A DNA stretch of 64,000 nt. Source: Stutzerimonas frequens. Lineage in GTDB: Bacteria; Pseudomonadota; Gammaproteobacteria; Pseudomonadales; Pseudomonadaceae. The position numbers and the translations under genes were made by a program. The notes under the pieces were generated by a model. The model saw nothing but the letters and a program-made list of their open reading frames with translations, searched no databases and had not been told where the DNA came from. Of this stretch, positions 47,878-56,152 are shown piece after piece. The stretch's first letter is position 1. Every line of letters starts with the position of its first letter. The stretch spans positions 1 to 64,000 of the forward strand of contig NZ_JAMOHM010000017.1 in NCBI RefSeq assembly GCF_024448335.1, read 5' to 3'.

Positions 47878-48057
47878 TTAAGCCGGACCTGGCGGCCCGA
47901 AGATCATCTGCACGATCCAGACGATGAAACCGTAACCACTGACCAGCGCGACGCTGAGGATGGGAAACAGGAAGACGATCAGGAATATGAAGAGGCGGGT
48001 TTCGTCCCGCTTGATCGAGGTATCCGCGGGGCGGGTGTCATTCGGCGTTACTGTCAT
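47878..48057 (-). CDS. napE: NapE, small membrane protein of the nap operon
   Basis: A 59-residue protein read by eye on the minus strand: hydrophilic N-terminus with DETRLFIFLIVFLFP, one long membrane helix (about 20-45), and the tail WIVQMIFGPPGPA. This is the NapE sequence pattern. It is the first gene of napEDABC, 59 bases before napD. It is a tiny single-pass protein thought to assist NapC or the complex; its role is not settled. Confidence 0.9.
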   Translation of the reverse strand: MTVTPNDTRPADTSIKRDETRLFIFLIVFLFPILSVALVSGYGFIVWIVQMIFGPPGPA

Positions 48058-48249
48058 TGTTCTACTCCGACAGGCATATAGGGAGTCTAGTCACAGACCA
48101 GCATAGGGCAATATTCGTTTCGGTTCTTTGCGGTGGCTTGGGGTTAGGCCGATCAGCGGACCGCTTTTCTGTCCGGCAAGCGGCAGAGCGAACAGCCGTG
48201 CTAGCCTGCGCGGCTTTTTCTCAGGTCAGCACATGAGACGAGGGCGCCG

Positions 48250-49428
48250 ATGATCGCCGAACACGCACACCTATCAAGAGGCACGCCAGCCTACCGGCGC
48301 GCCACGTTTGCACTCTTCTGCGCTGGCTTCGCCACGTTCGCATTGCTGTATTGCATTCAGCCGTTGCTGCCCATGCTCGCCGCGCATTTCTCCGTATCGG
48401 CTGCCAGCAGCAGTCTGGCGTTGTCGCTGACGACGCTGTCGCTCGCCGTCTGTCTGCTGATCTCGGGTGCGCTTGCCGAAAGCTGGGGACGCAAGCCGGT
48501 GATGGCCGCGGCGCTCGGTCTGGCCAGCCTGCTCGGGCTGGCCAGCGTACTGGTCGATTCCTGGCAACTATTGCTGGCGCTGCGCGCGCTACTCGGGCTG
48601 GCACTCAGTGGATTGCCGGCACTGGCGATGGCTTACGTCGGCGAGGAGTTCGAGCCCGAGTCGCTGCCTGCCGCAATGGGCCTGTATATCGGCGGCACGG
48701 CGCTGGGCGGGATGCTTGGGCGATTGCTCTCCGGCCTGCTGAGCGATCTGGGTGGCTGGCAGCTGGCACTCGGCGGGATTGCCTCGCTGGGGCTGCTCGC
48801 CCTGGTCCTGTTTGTGTGGCTGCTGCCGGCGTCTCGCCATTTCAAGGCACAGGCGCTCTCGCCGCGCGGTCTGCTGGCGAACTTCCGCATGCATCTGGGG
48901 AATCCGATCCTGCGGGTTCTGTTCCTGCAGGGCTTCCTGCTCATGGGAGGCTTCGTCGCGCTATTCAACTACATCGGGTTTCGGCTGGCCGGCGCGCCGT
49001 TCGGCCTTTCCTCGACCTTCATCGGCCTGCTGTTCGTGGTCTACCTGGCCGGAATTTTCAGTGCCGGATGGGCGGGGCGCCTGGTCCCGCGTTTCGGTGC
49101 GCGCCGGGTGCTGCGTGGCGGCGTCGCGCTCATGCTGCTTGGCGTGGGGCTATGCGCAACGCCCTGGCTGGTCAGCATCGTCGTCGGTCTCGGGGTTTTC
49201 ACGCTCGGTTTCTTCGCAGCGCATGCTGTTGCCAGCGGACAGGTGGGCGGCCATGCGCGAGGTGCCCGTGCGCAGGCCTCGGCGCTCTATCTGTGTGCCT
49301 ATTACCTGGGCTCGAGTGTCGTGGGCTATGGTGCAGGCTACGTCTGGGATCATGCCGGCTGGCTGCCATTGATGGCATTGCTGGCGGCGTTGTTCGTCAT
49401 TGCCGGTTGGCGAGCTCGAGCGCTCTGA
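48250..49428 (+). CDS. MFS transporter (YnfM-like)
   Basis: A 392-residue, 12-helix major facilitator. The loop after helix 2 is ALAESWGRKPVMAAALGLASL, a variant of the MFS G-x-L-a-D-r-x-G-R-k motif, and a second half-motif GRLVPRFGARRVLRGG follows in the second half. The overall sequence resembles the YnfM/arabinose-efflux-like branch. It is divergent from napE. Substrate is not predictable. Confidence 0.85.
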   Translation: MIAEHAHLSRGTPAYRRATFALFCAGFATFALLYCIQPLLPMLAAHFSVSAASSSLALSLTTLSLAVCLLISGALAESWGRKPVMAAALGLASLLGLASVLVDSWQLLLALRALLGLALSGLPALAMAYVGEEFEPESLPAAMGLYIGGTALGGMLGRLLSGLLSDLGGWQLALGGIASLGLLALVLFVWLLPASRHFKAQALSPRGLLANFRMHLGNPILRVLFLQGFLLMGGFVALFNYIGFRLAGAPFGLSSTFIGLLFVVYLAGIFSAGWAGRLVPRFGARRVLRGGVALMLLGVGLCATPWLVSIVVGLGVFTLGFFAAHAVASGQVGGHARGARAQASALYLCAYYLGSSVVGYGAGYVWDHAGWLPLMALLAALFVIAGWRARAL

Positions 49429-49443
49429 TCGGGTGCGAAGTCT

Positions 49444-49938
49444 TCATTCGCGGCGCTGTTCACCGGTGAACGACAGCGTCGTCTTGCAGCGCCGGCAATA
49501 ATAGCGCCGGCCTTTGCCAACCAGCGCGTGGCGCTGAGCGGTGAAGGTGAAATCCTGGTCCGGGCAGCTGCAGCGGTAAACATAACGGGTGGCGGGCCGT
49601 CGATGCACAGCGTAGTTATGGCAGCGATCCGCTGGCAGCTCGTATACGCCACGCATGATCAGCTGCCATTCCTCGCCATGTGGCTGAATACGCGCGCCGA
49701 ACATCTGGTGAGCGACGAGATGGGCCACTTCATGCGCCACCGTCTGACGCAGAAAGTGGTCGGCATTCTCCCGGTACAGCTGTTCGTTGAAACGCAGCAG
49801 ATTCTGCTGAAGGTGGGCCACGCCGGCCTTCTGCCCACGCAGCTTCAGGCTTACTTCAGGGCGAGGGAAGCGGCGCTTGAAAAACTGCTCGGCCAGCGTG
49901 TAGCAGGCTTCGACACGGGCATTTAGACGCTCGGGCAT
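49444..49938 (-). CDS. sprT: SprT-family zinc metalloprotease
   Basis: A 164-residue SprT-like protein. The zinc-protease motif HEVAH lies at residues 69-73 (AHEVAHLVAHQMFG), and the C-terminal zinc-ribbon has YRCSCPDQ...YYCRRCKTTLSF. The family is implicated in DNA-protein crosslink handling in related proteins, although bacterial SprT itself is not well studied. A short gap separates it from the MFS gene on the other strand. Confidence 0.92.
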   Translation of the reverse strand: MPERLNARVEACYTLAEQFFKRRFPRPEVSLKLRGQKAGVAHLQQNLLRFNEQLYRENADHFLRQTVAHEVAHLVAHQMFGARIQPHGEEWQLIMRGVYELPADRCHNYAVHRRPATRYVYRCSCPDQDFTFTAQRHALVGKGRRYYCRRCKTTLSFTGEQRRE

Positions 49939-50000
49939 TGGGCAACTCCCTGGGAGCGCCGCATTATGCCAAAGCGTCTACCCGCCGAGCAGCTCGTTCG

Positions 50001-50702
50001 TCAGTCGTTCGGTCGTTCGTTGAATCGGCGTTCGTTGTCCACGCCACCCGGTTCGTCCTGCGGACGATTCTCCTCGAAGCCGTAGCTCTGGTTCTGCGGG
50101 GTATCGCGTTCATAGGTCGGGTCGAGCGCGAGCATCCAGAACAGGATCATCGGCACCTTCAGATTGACCAGTACCAGCAGGCCGACGCCCCAGGTACTGG
50201 CACCGTAGAGGAAGGTGTTGCGGTTGTTGATGCGCATGAAGGTCGGCAGGCCGACGAACAGCAGATAGGTTGAATACGCGCCCGCCGCCACCAGCACCAG
50301 GATGGCGATCCAGCGTGTCGGGTAGAGCGCACCGAGGCCGGCCAGGAAGAATGGCGTGATGACATAGGCGATGAAGCCCACGCACTGGTTGAAGGTCGGT
50401 CGTGCATCGAAGGAGCGAGACATCCAGCGCAGGAAGAACCCCATGATGAAGGTGCCGACCACGATGGTGATGTAGATCAGCGCACTCAGCTGAAACGCGC
50501 TGCGCGTATCGAGCCAGATCCGCTCGTTCTCCACCAGGCTCCAGCCCACGTAACGGGTGCCGATGAACATGCAGACCGCTGGCAGCAAGGCCCAGAGCAA
50601 CAGATGGACAAGGTAGTTGGAGCTGTTCTTTTCCTCGTCGCGGCGGATATCTGCCCACGCCTGATCGGGGCGGGTGAGCAATGTCATGAAGTGCGGGATC
50701 AT
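50001..50702 (-). CDS. Yip1-family membrane protein
   Basis: A 233-residue protein with about five membrane helices (starting FMTLLTRPDQAWADIRRDEE, then a hydrophobic core) and a hydrophilic C-terminal tail (DTPQNQSYGFEENRPQDEPG) of about 45 residues. The pattern matches the Yip1 domain. The next gene at 50885-51484 is a paralog, suggesting an old tandem duplication. Function is unknown. Confidence 0.78.
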   Translation of the reverse strand: MIPHFMTLLTRPDQAWADIRRDEEKNSSNYLVHLLLWALLPAVCMFIGTRYVGWSLVENERIWLDTRSAFQLSALIYITIVVGTFIMGFFLRWMSRSFDARPTFNQCVGFIAYVITPFFLAGLGALYPTRWIAILVLVAAGAYSTYLLFVGLPTFMRINNRNTFLYGASTWGVGLLVLVNLKVPMILFWMLALDPTYERDTPQNQSYGFEENRPQDEPGGVDNERRFNERPND

Positions 50703-50842
50703 ACGGGTCTCCGTCTGCCTTGAGAGCCGCCCGACCTATAGCTCCGGCGGCGATATGGCTTTAGAACGGTCGAGGCGCCGAGGGTTTCCCTTGATGAGTG
50801 CAGACCTTTTGCCGCACGTGAGCCGTGAGGGTTTCAGGACGC

Positions 50843-50866
50843 AAAAAAGGCCGCCCGCAGGCGGCC
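50843..50866 (-). terminator. Terminator between the two Yip1-like genes
   Basis: On the minus strand GGCCGCC-TGCG-GGCGGCC is followed by six T residues, about 20 bases after the stop of the right-hand Yip1-like gene. Confidence 0.85.
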
Positions 50867-50884
50867 TCGTGACGACGGGATGGC

Positions 50885-51484
50885 TCAGCGAACGTAAACC
50901 GGGCCGATGCCCATCCCCCAGGTGATCACCGAAATGGCGATGATTGCCACCAGCACGACCAGCCCCACGGCCAGTACCGAACTGGAGAACATGAAGCCCT
51001 CGTCTTCGGGGATGTTCATGAATTTAGGCAGCCCCACATACAGCAGGTAGGCCGTGTAACAGACCGCCGCCGTACCCACGAGCATGCCCAGCCACAGATG
51101 CGGATAAAGCCCGGCCAGACCGCCGATGAACAACGGTGTCGCGGTATACGCAGCGAAGACGATGCACTGGGTGAGGGTTGGGCTGGCATCATAGGTCCGC
51201 GCCATCCAATGAATGAAGCCGCCCATGACGGCGACGCCGGCGAGCATCGCGAAGTAGGAAAGTATCGCAAGCTGCATGCAACTGGCCTGCGTCAGCTTGA
51301 CCGGCTCTCCACCGCCGATGCTCCAACCCACCTGGGTCGCGCCGATATAGGCCGAGACAGCGGGTATCGCTGCCAGCACCAGTACATGGGTGAGATACAT
51401 GTGGCTGACGGTTTCTTCCTCGCCACGTATCTCGTTCCACTCCTGCCCGGGATGGGCGAACAAACCCCAAACGTGATTGATCAT
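50885..51484 (-). CDS. Yip1-family membrane protein, paralog
   Basis: A 199-residue membrane protein with about five helices and the same start as its neighbour (GLFAHPGQEWNEIRGEEETV versus LLTRPDQAWADIRRDEE). It has the shared YVGLP-like turn (LLYVGLPKFMN) that also appears in the first paralog as LLFVGLPTFMR. It lacks the hydrophilic tail. A terminator separates the two genes. Function is unknown. Confidence 0.78.
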   Translation of the reverse strand: MINHVWGLFAHPGQEWNEIRGEEETVSHMYLTHVLVLAAIPAVSAYIGATQVGWSIGGGEPVKLTQASCMQLAILSYFAMLAGVAVMGGFIHWMARTYDASPTLTQCIVFAAYTATPLFIGGLAGLYPHLWLGMLVGTAAVCYTAYLLYVGLPKFMNIPEDEGFMFSSSVLAVGLVVLVAIIAISVITWGMGIGPVYVR

Positions 51485-51623
51485 GCCAGCGTCTCCTCTG
51501 TTTTGGAGGGTCGCTTCGCCTGGCGGTCGTCATCGGAGGACGGCGCGTGCGACCTTATGTCGCAGTATAGGAATGCGGCTCGCGGATGCATCCGCAGCAT
51601 TAGAGCGTTTCGAAGCTATGCGG

Positions 51624-52217
51624 TCAGTGGTAATAGCGCGCGAGTATTTCCATGGCCAGGTTGATCGACTGCAAGCGCTGAGTGCTCCCGCCGCGATCCG
51701 GGTGATGCAGGCTGACCAGTTGGCGGTAGCGATGCTTGATCAGTTCCAGCGTCAGTGGCTGGGACGAGCGGTCCAGCTCGAACAGCTCGAGCGCCGCGCG
51801 CTTCTCGTCGCTGCCCTGCATGCGCGTCCAGAAACTCGCCAGCAGGCGCTCTACGTCGTCCTCGTCGGTATCCCGCAGGTTGCTCAGGTCAAGGTAGTAC
51901 TCGCGCAGCGCGTCCTGTTCGGTGAGCCCGGCACTGGCCGCCGAATAGGGCAGCAATTGCACATGCAATGGATTGATCTGCAGATGGCCGCTGGCCTCGG
52001 CCCAGAGTCGGTCGCGCAGCAGGTACAGTGCGTTGAACACTAGGAAATGCGTGCGAAATAGCACCAGTTTGTCGGTCAGCGGCAAATTGGGCACGTGCGT
52101 GCTGTGGCGCCGCTTGAGCTGTTGGATCAGCTCGTACTCGCTGCGGCCCTCGGGCTTTTCCTGCAACAGAATGAGCAGGTGGTCTGGCAGATCCAGTGCG
52201 GGGGAGAGGTCGTCCAT
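51624..52217 (-). CDS. DnaJ-related protein with C-terminal J domain
   Basis: A 197-residue protein. The N-terminal 120 residues form a helical DNAJ-related domain (LLQEKPEGRSEYELIQQL, LFRTHFLVFNALYLLRD). The last 50 or so carry a J-domain-like segment with ELIKHRYRQLVSLHHPDRGG, the HPD motif that stimulates Hsp70 ATPase, placed at the C-terminus. It is divergent from ttcA. The role is a DnaK co-chaperone; clients are unknown. Confidence 0.85.
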   Translation of the reverse strand: MDDLSPALDLPDHLLILLQEKPEGRSEYELIQQLKRRHSTHVPNLPLTDKLVLFRTHFLVFNALYLLRDRLWAEASGHLQINPLHVQLLPYSAASAGLTEQDALREYYLDLSNLRDTDEDDVERLLASFWTRMQGSDEKRAALELFELDRSSQPLTLELIKHRYRQLVSLHHPDRGGSTQRLQSINLAMEILARYYH

Positions 52218-52350
52218 CGGCCGAGACTAGCACAGGGCCAGCGGAGGAGGGCCGGGGCTGGTTCACATCGGCCACACGGCGAACGGGCTGCGGTTGGAGC
52301 TGCTTTGCGCGTAAAATGCGCAGTTTTCGCATCTCACCCGGACACCTGAC

Positions 52351-53175
52351 ATGGGCAACCTCTCGGTCAACCAGAACAAACTGCAGAAGCGCCTGCGCCG
52401 CCTAGCCGGCGAGGCCGTCACCGACTTCAACATGATCGAGGATGGCGACAAGGTCATGGTCTGCCTGTCCGGCGGCAAGGACAGCTACACCATGCTCGAC
52501 GTGCTGCTCTATCTGCAGAAGGTCGCGCCGATCAGGTTCGAGGTGGTCGCCGTGAATATGGACCAGAAGCAGCCAGGCTTCCCCGAACACGTGTTGCCCG
52601 AATACCTGAAGTCCATCGGCGTCGAATACCACATCATCGAGAAGGACACCTACTCGGTGGTGAAGGAGAAGATTCCGGAAGGCAAGACCACCTGCTCGCT
52701 GTGCTCACGGCTGCGCCGCGGCACGCTTTACACCTTCGCCGATGAGATCGGCGCGACGAAGATGGCGCTCGGTCACCACCGCGACGACATCCTGGAGACC
52801 TTCTTCCTCAACATGTTCTACGGCGGCACGCTGAAGGCCATGCCGCCCAAGCTGCTCTCCGACGATGGCCGCAACGTGGTGATCCGTCCGCTCGCCTACT
52901 GCAACGAGGCGGACATCGAGGCCTATTCGAAGATGAAGGAGTTCCCGATCATCCCTTGCAACCTCTGCGGCTCGCAGGAGAACTTGCAGCGTCAGGTGGT
53001 CAAGGAAATGTTGCAGGAGTGGGAGCGCAAGTCGCCGGGGCGCACCGAGATCATGTTCCGCGCGCTGCAGAACGTGGTGCCTTCGCAGCTGGCCGACCGC
53101 AACTTGTTCGACTTCAAGAGCCTGCGCATCGACGACAGCGCCACGCCGCGCTTTGTCGATGTGATGAGCCTGTAA
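52351..53175 (+). CDS. ttcA: tRNA 2-thiocytidine-32 biosynthesis protein
   Basis: A 274-residue PP-loop, [4Fe-4S]-dependent enzyme that thiolates C32 in several tRNAs. PP-loop SGGKDS is at residues 40-45; the cysteine motif [10 protein letters not shown] binds the cluster with other cysteines (CNLCGSQ). The long [20 protein letters not shown] segment is characteristic. It is divergent from the DnaJ-related gene and ends about 100 bases before the aromatic leader region. Confidence 0.95.
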   Translation: MGNLSVNQNKLQKRLRRLAGEAVTDFNMIEDGDKVMVCLSGGKDSYTMLDVLLYLQKVAPIRFEVVAVNMDQKQPGFPEHVLPEYLKSIGVEYHIIEKDTYSVVKEKIPEGKTTCSLCSRLRRGTLYTFADEIGATKMALGHHRDDILETFFLNMFYGGTLKAMPPKLLSDDGRNVVIRPLAYCNEADIEAYSKMKEFPIIPCNLCGSQENLQRQVVKEMLQEWERKSPGRTEIMFRALQNVVPSQLADRNLFDFKSLRIDDSATPRFVDVMSL

Positions 53176-53273
53176 TCGGGCGCACCCGGCCGAGCCCGCC
53201 ACTTTCTTTTGCCGTGCCGGTTGAAAGCCGCAGTCCCGGCAGAGTATGGTTCGGTCATCTTCTGGAGATCAGC

Positions 53274-53402
53274 ATGTCCCTGAACCCTGTAGCCCTGAAC
53301 GTTGTCGATGCCGGTGCCATTCGCGCCGTGTTCGCTCGTGGGCAGCAGGTTGCAGCCGCTGGTTATTACTTTGGGTATTGGTTTAGCCACAGGCGCGCCT
53401 GA
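53274..53402 (+). CDS. Candidate aromatic leader peptide 1 of the DAHP synthase gene
   Basis: A 42-residue ORF with a good ribosome site (TCTGGAGATCAGC). Near the C-terminus it has YYFGYWF, seven residues of which six are aromatic (three Tyr, two Phe, one Trp), just before SHRRA and the stop. Such a run next to the stop codon is what ribosome-stalling attenuators use. The stop lies about 51 bases ahead of a strong terminator, and the DAHP synthase gene is downstream. I infer a transcription-attenuation leader. Not a known family to me. Confidence 0.72.
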   Translation: MSLNPVALNVVDAGAIRAVFARGQQVAAAGYYFGYWFSHRRA

Positions 53403-53453
53403 TACCCCACAGGCGCCCTAGCAAGCAGGGTCGCCACCAGAGCAGTTTTCGAA

Positions 53454-53491
53454 CCCCCGGTCGGCCACCCGACCGGGGGTTTTGTTTTTTT
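53454..53491 (+). terminator. Intrinsic terminator (attenuator) between leader ORFs
   Basis: CCCCCGGTCGG and CCGACCGGGGG form a perfect 11-bp stem around CCAC, followed by TTTTGTTTTTTT. It lies between leader ORF 1 and leader ORF 2, about 180 bases before the DAHP synthase start. Upstream, GGGTCGCC (53428-53435) can pair at seven of eight positions with GGCCACCC (53463-53470), a possible anti-terminator; an alternative hairpin GGCGCCCT/AGGGTCGCC (53412-53435) would free the terminator. Confidence 0.85.
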
Positions 53492-53528
53492 CGGCCACGC
53501 GATGGCCCAACGCAACGAGGAACACGCC

Positions 53529-53624
53529 ATGACCACTTACCGTACCGACCGTTATTACCGCTACGACTGGCGATTTAGCCGCTTCGACGCCCAGCAGACC
53601 TCACGCGAACGAACACCCGACTAG
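53529..53624 (+). CDS. Candidate aromatic leader peptide 2 of the DAHP synthase gene
   Basis: A 31-residue ORF after the terminator with ribosome site CGAGGAACACGCC. It has TYRTDRYYRYDWRFSRF, with four Tyr, one Trp and two Phe in the first 19 residues, and it is very rich in Arg. The stop is 44 bases before the DAHP synthase ATG. Aromatic density is far above random. It could couple translation to aromatic amino acid supply in a second step. Whether it is translated is unproven. Confidence 0.6.
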   Translation: MTTYRTDRYYRYDWRFSRFDAQQTSRERTPD

Positions 53625-53668
53625 CGCTGACGCGGACCACCCGCGTCGGCAGAAGGAACCGCCAGATC

Positions 53669-54745
53669 ATGAATGCATCCGCCACCGTACTTGCCAGCCA
53701 CACCCCGACCATCGCCGAAACCCTTTCGGTCCGCCGCAGCGCGCAGCCGCTGCCCAGTCCCGCAGTATTGCGCCAGCGTCTGCCCTTGAGCGACGCCCTT
53801 GCCGCACGCATCCAGAACGACCGCAACGCCATCCGCGCCGTGCTCGACGGTCGCGATCCGCGCCTGCTGGTCGTCGTCGGGCCCTGTTCCCTGCACGATC
53901 CTGTCGCCGCGCTCGAGTACGCCGAGCGTATCGCCGCCCTTGCTTCCGAAGTCAACGATCAGCTGCTGCTGGTGATGCGCGCCTATGTGGAGAAGCCGCG
54001 CACCACCGTCGGCTGGAAAGGCTTGGTCTACGATCCGCATCTGGACGGCAGCGGCAACATGGCCGAGGGGCTGCACCTGTCGCGCCGCCTGATGCTGGAT
54101 ATTCTCGAAACCGGTCTGCCGATCGCCACCGAGCTGCTGCAGCCGCTGGCTGCCGGATACTTCGACGATCTGCTCGGCTGGGCCGCGATTGGTGCGCGCA
54201 CCAGCGAGTCGCAGATCCATCGCGAGCTGGTCAGCGGGCTGGACCTGCCGGTGGGCTTCAAGAACGGCACCGATGGCGGCCTCGGCATCGCTTGCGACGC
54301 CATGCGTTCGGCCGAGCATCCACACCAGCATTTCGGCATCGACGATCTCGGCCATCCGGCAATGCTGCACACCCGCGGCAATCCGGATACCCATCTGATC
54401 CTGCGTGGCGGCCACGGAGCACCCAACTACGATGCGGCCAGTGTCGCTGCTGCCCGTCGCGCGCTGGAAAAACAGGGGATCGCCCCGCGCATCATGGTCG
54501 ATTGCAGTCACGCCAACAGTGGCAAGGACCCACTGCGTCAGCCCGCAGTGCTGGAGTCGGTGATCGAACAGCGCCTGGCTGGCGACAGGAGCCTGCGTGG
54601 CGTCATGCTCGAAAGCCACCTGTTCGATGGATGCCAGCCGCTGTCCGATGAATTGCGCTACGGCGTGTCGATCACCGACGGCTGCCTGGGTTGGACGGCG
54701 ACCGAACAGATGCTACGTCTGGCGGCGCAGCGGCTGCAGGTCTGA
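53669..54745 (+). CDS. aroF: 3-deoxy-7-phosphoheptulonate synthase (class I DAHP synthase)
   Basis: A 358-residue enzyme that condenses phosphoenolpyruvate and erythrose 4-phosphate, the first committed step to aromatic amino acids. It has LLVVVGPCSLHDPVAALEYA, MRAYVEKPRTTVGWKGLVYDP, HLILRGGHGAPNYD and the metal-binding IMVDCSHANSGKD motif of the AroF/G/H type. The extra N-terminal 20 residues are unremarkable. Its expression is likely controlled by the leader region just upstream (53274-53624). Isozyme type (Tyr- or Phe-sensitive) is not assigned; the symbol is tentative. Confidence 0.93.
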   Translation: MNASATVLASHTPTIAETLSVRRSAQPLPSPAVLRQRLPLSDALAARIQNDRNAIRAVLDGRDPRLLVVVGPCSLHDPVAALEYAERIAALASEVNDQLLLVMRAYVEKPRTTVGWKGLVYDPHLDGSGNMAEGLHLSRRLMLDILETGLPIATELLQPLAAGYFDDLLGWAAIGARTSESQIHRELVSGLDLPVGFKNGTDGGLGIACDAMRSAEHPHQHFGIDDLGHPAMLHTRGNPDTHLILRGGHGAPNYDAASVAAARRALEKQGIAPRIMVDCSHANSGKDPLRQPAVLESVIEQRLAGDRSLRGVMLESHLFDGCQPLSDELRYGVSITDGCLGWTATEQMLRLAAQRLQV

Positions 54746-54779
54746 GCCGGCTCGCACGCGAGCGACGTTCTGCTCGCAG

Positions 54780-54805
54780 GGTGGACAACGCGAAGCGTGT
54801 CCACC
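54780..54805. repeat. Palindromic extragenic repeat after aroF
   Basis: GGTGGAC...GTCCACC with an inner ACGC-GAA-GCGT forms a hairpin of two stems with a single bulge. It lies 35 bases after the aroF stop. The shape is that of repetitive extragenic palindromes seen in this genus. Confidence 0.6.
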
Positions 54806-54950
54806 GTCTGCGCGCCTGGTGGCAGGGTAAATAAGACGCGCACCAAGCGGTGCAGCCCGACCGCTGCCGCCCAACTGCGTCGGCGGCGGACTTGCGAGGC
54901 GGGCTCGTCATCGGCACCCTGTGCCGCTGCCGTCACATCGGATCCGAACC

Positions 54951-55622
54951 ATGCACGACTACAAATGGCTGCACGAATATTGCCTCAACCGCTTCGGCTC
55001 GGCCGCGGCATTGGAAGCGCGCTTGCCGCAACCGCGCAGCGCCGATGAGCTGCGCGGCGTTTCCGATGACCGCTACCTCTCGCTGATCAGCCTGCGCATC
55101 TTCCGCGCCGGGCTCAAGCACAGTCTGGTCGACGCCAAGTGGCCGGCGTTCGAGCAGGCGTTCTTCGGCTTCGATCCGGAAAAGGTGGTGCTGATGGGCG
55201 GCGAGCACATCGAGCGGCTGATGCAGGACACTCGACTGATCCGCCATCTGGGCAAGCTCAAGAGCGTGCCGCGCAATGCTCAGTTCGTCCTCGACGTGGC
55301 AAAGGAGCGAGGCGGCTTCGGCAACCTGCTGGCGGACTGGTCGAGCAGCGACATCGTCGGCCTGTGGCGCTACCTGGCCAAGCATGGCAGCCAGCTCGGC
55401 GGCCTGTCGGCGCCACGCCTGTTGCGCATGGCCGGCAAGGACACCTTCATTCCAAGCAATGACGTAGTGGCAGCGCTCAAGGCACAAGAAATCGTCGACA
55501 AGCTGCCCAGCAGTCAGCGCGACCAGGCTGCGGTGCAGGCTGCCTTCAACCAGTGGCAGGCCGAGAGTGGCCGCCCGCTCTGTCAGCTTTCGGCGATGCT
55601 GGCCTTCACTGTGAACCACTGA
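54951..55622 (+). CDS. DNA-3-methyladenine glycosylase I family protein
   Basis: A 223-residue protein of the TagI/adenine glycosylase-like family, removing alkylated bases. It contains YLSLISLRIFRAGLKHSLVDAKWPAFEQAFFGFDPEKV, near the TagI pattern, and the segment RLIRHLGKLKSVPRNAQFVL. The usual tetra-Cys/His zinc signature of E. coli Tag is not obvious, so it is a diverged branch. The ATG at 54951 is chosen because it gives MHDYKWLHEY; an in-frame ATG at 54921 is possible. Confidence 0.75.
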   Translation: MHDYKWLHEYCLNRFGSAAALEARLPQPRSADELRGVSDDRYLSLISLRIFRAGLKHSLVDAKWPAFEQAFFGFDPEKVVLMGGEHIERLMQDTRLIRHLGKLKSVPRNAQFVLDVAKERGGFGNLLADWSSSDIVGLWRYLAKHGSQLGGLSAPRLLRMAGKDTFIPSNDVVAALKAQEIVDKLPSSQRDQAAVQAAFNQWQAESGRPLCQLSAMLAFTVNH

Positions 55623-55680
55623 GAACGCTGCGACGGTTTGGCACAGCGCTGCGCGAATAGGCGCGGTGTAGAGTTCAAAC

Positions 55681-56046
55681 ATGACCATCGTCAAAGACAA
55701 ACGTGCGCAGATCGTATGGGTGCTTCTGGCCTGCATCCTGCTCAATGTCTTTGTCTGCAGCCTGAATCATGCGACGCACGTGGGGTTCGAGCTGGCCATG
55801 GGGCAGGATGCATTCTGCTTCAGTGACGAAACTCCAGCGGGGGCGAAGGCACCTGCTACAGACGTGCATGAACTGGCCGAGCATGCCTTCGACTGCCCGC
55901 TATGCGGTCTGAGCCTGCTGGCCATCGTGGTGCTCTTCGCCCTCGGCTGGCTCGGCCGCCGAACGGCCAAGCTGCAGCCACGGCCAGCGCCGCATCTTGG
56001 CGGCCCTCGGTACCACTGGCCGGCGCTGAACCCCCGCGCGCCCTGA
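55681..56046 (+). CDS. DUF2946-like membrane protein
   Basis: A 121-residue protein with two hydrophobic segments (about 10-28 and 75-94) enclosing a region with Cys and His, including HELAEHAFDCPLCGLSLL. The pattern of an N-terminal helix, an acidic/His-containing loop, a CxxC and a second helix resembles DUF2946, often found near metal or copper genes. No metal genes adjoin it here. Function unknown. Confidence 0.65.
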   Translation: MTIVKDKRAQIVWVLLACILLNVFVCSLNHATHVGFELAMGQDAFCFSDETPAGAKAPATDVHELAEHAFDCPLCGLSLLAIVVLFALGWLGRRTAKLQPRPAPHLGGPRYHWPALNPRAP

Positions 56047-56152
56047 ATTCCCCTGACTGATGCCTTTCACCGCTCCCGCCGCAGCGTGCTGCCTGCGGGG
56101 CGGATACGCGTCGGAGCCTTCCGACGGCACGGTCAACACAGGGGATTTCACC

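Noticed and set aside
48058..48249. Anr/Fnr box upstream of napE
   Set aside because: No TTGAT-N4-ATCAA-like sequence found on either strand, so I do not call one.
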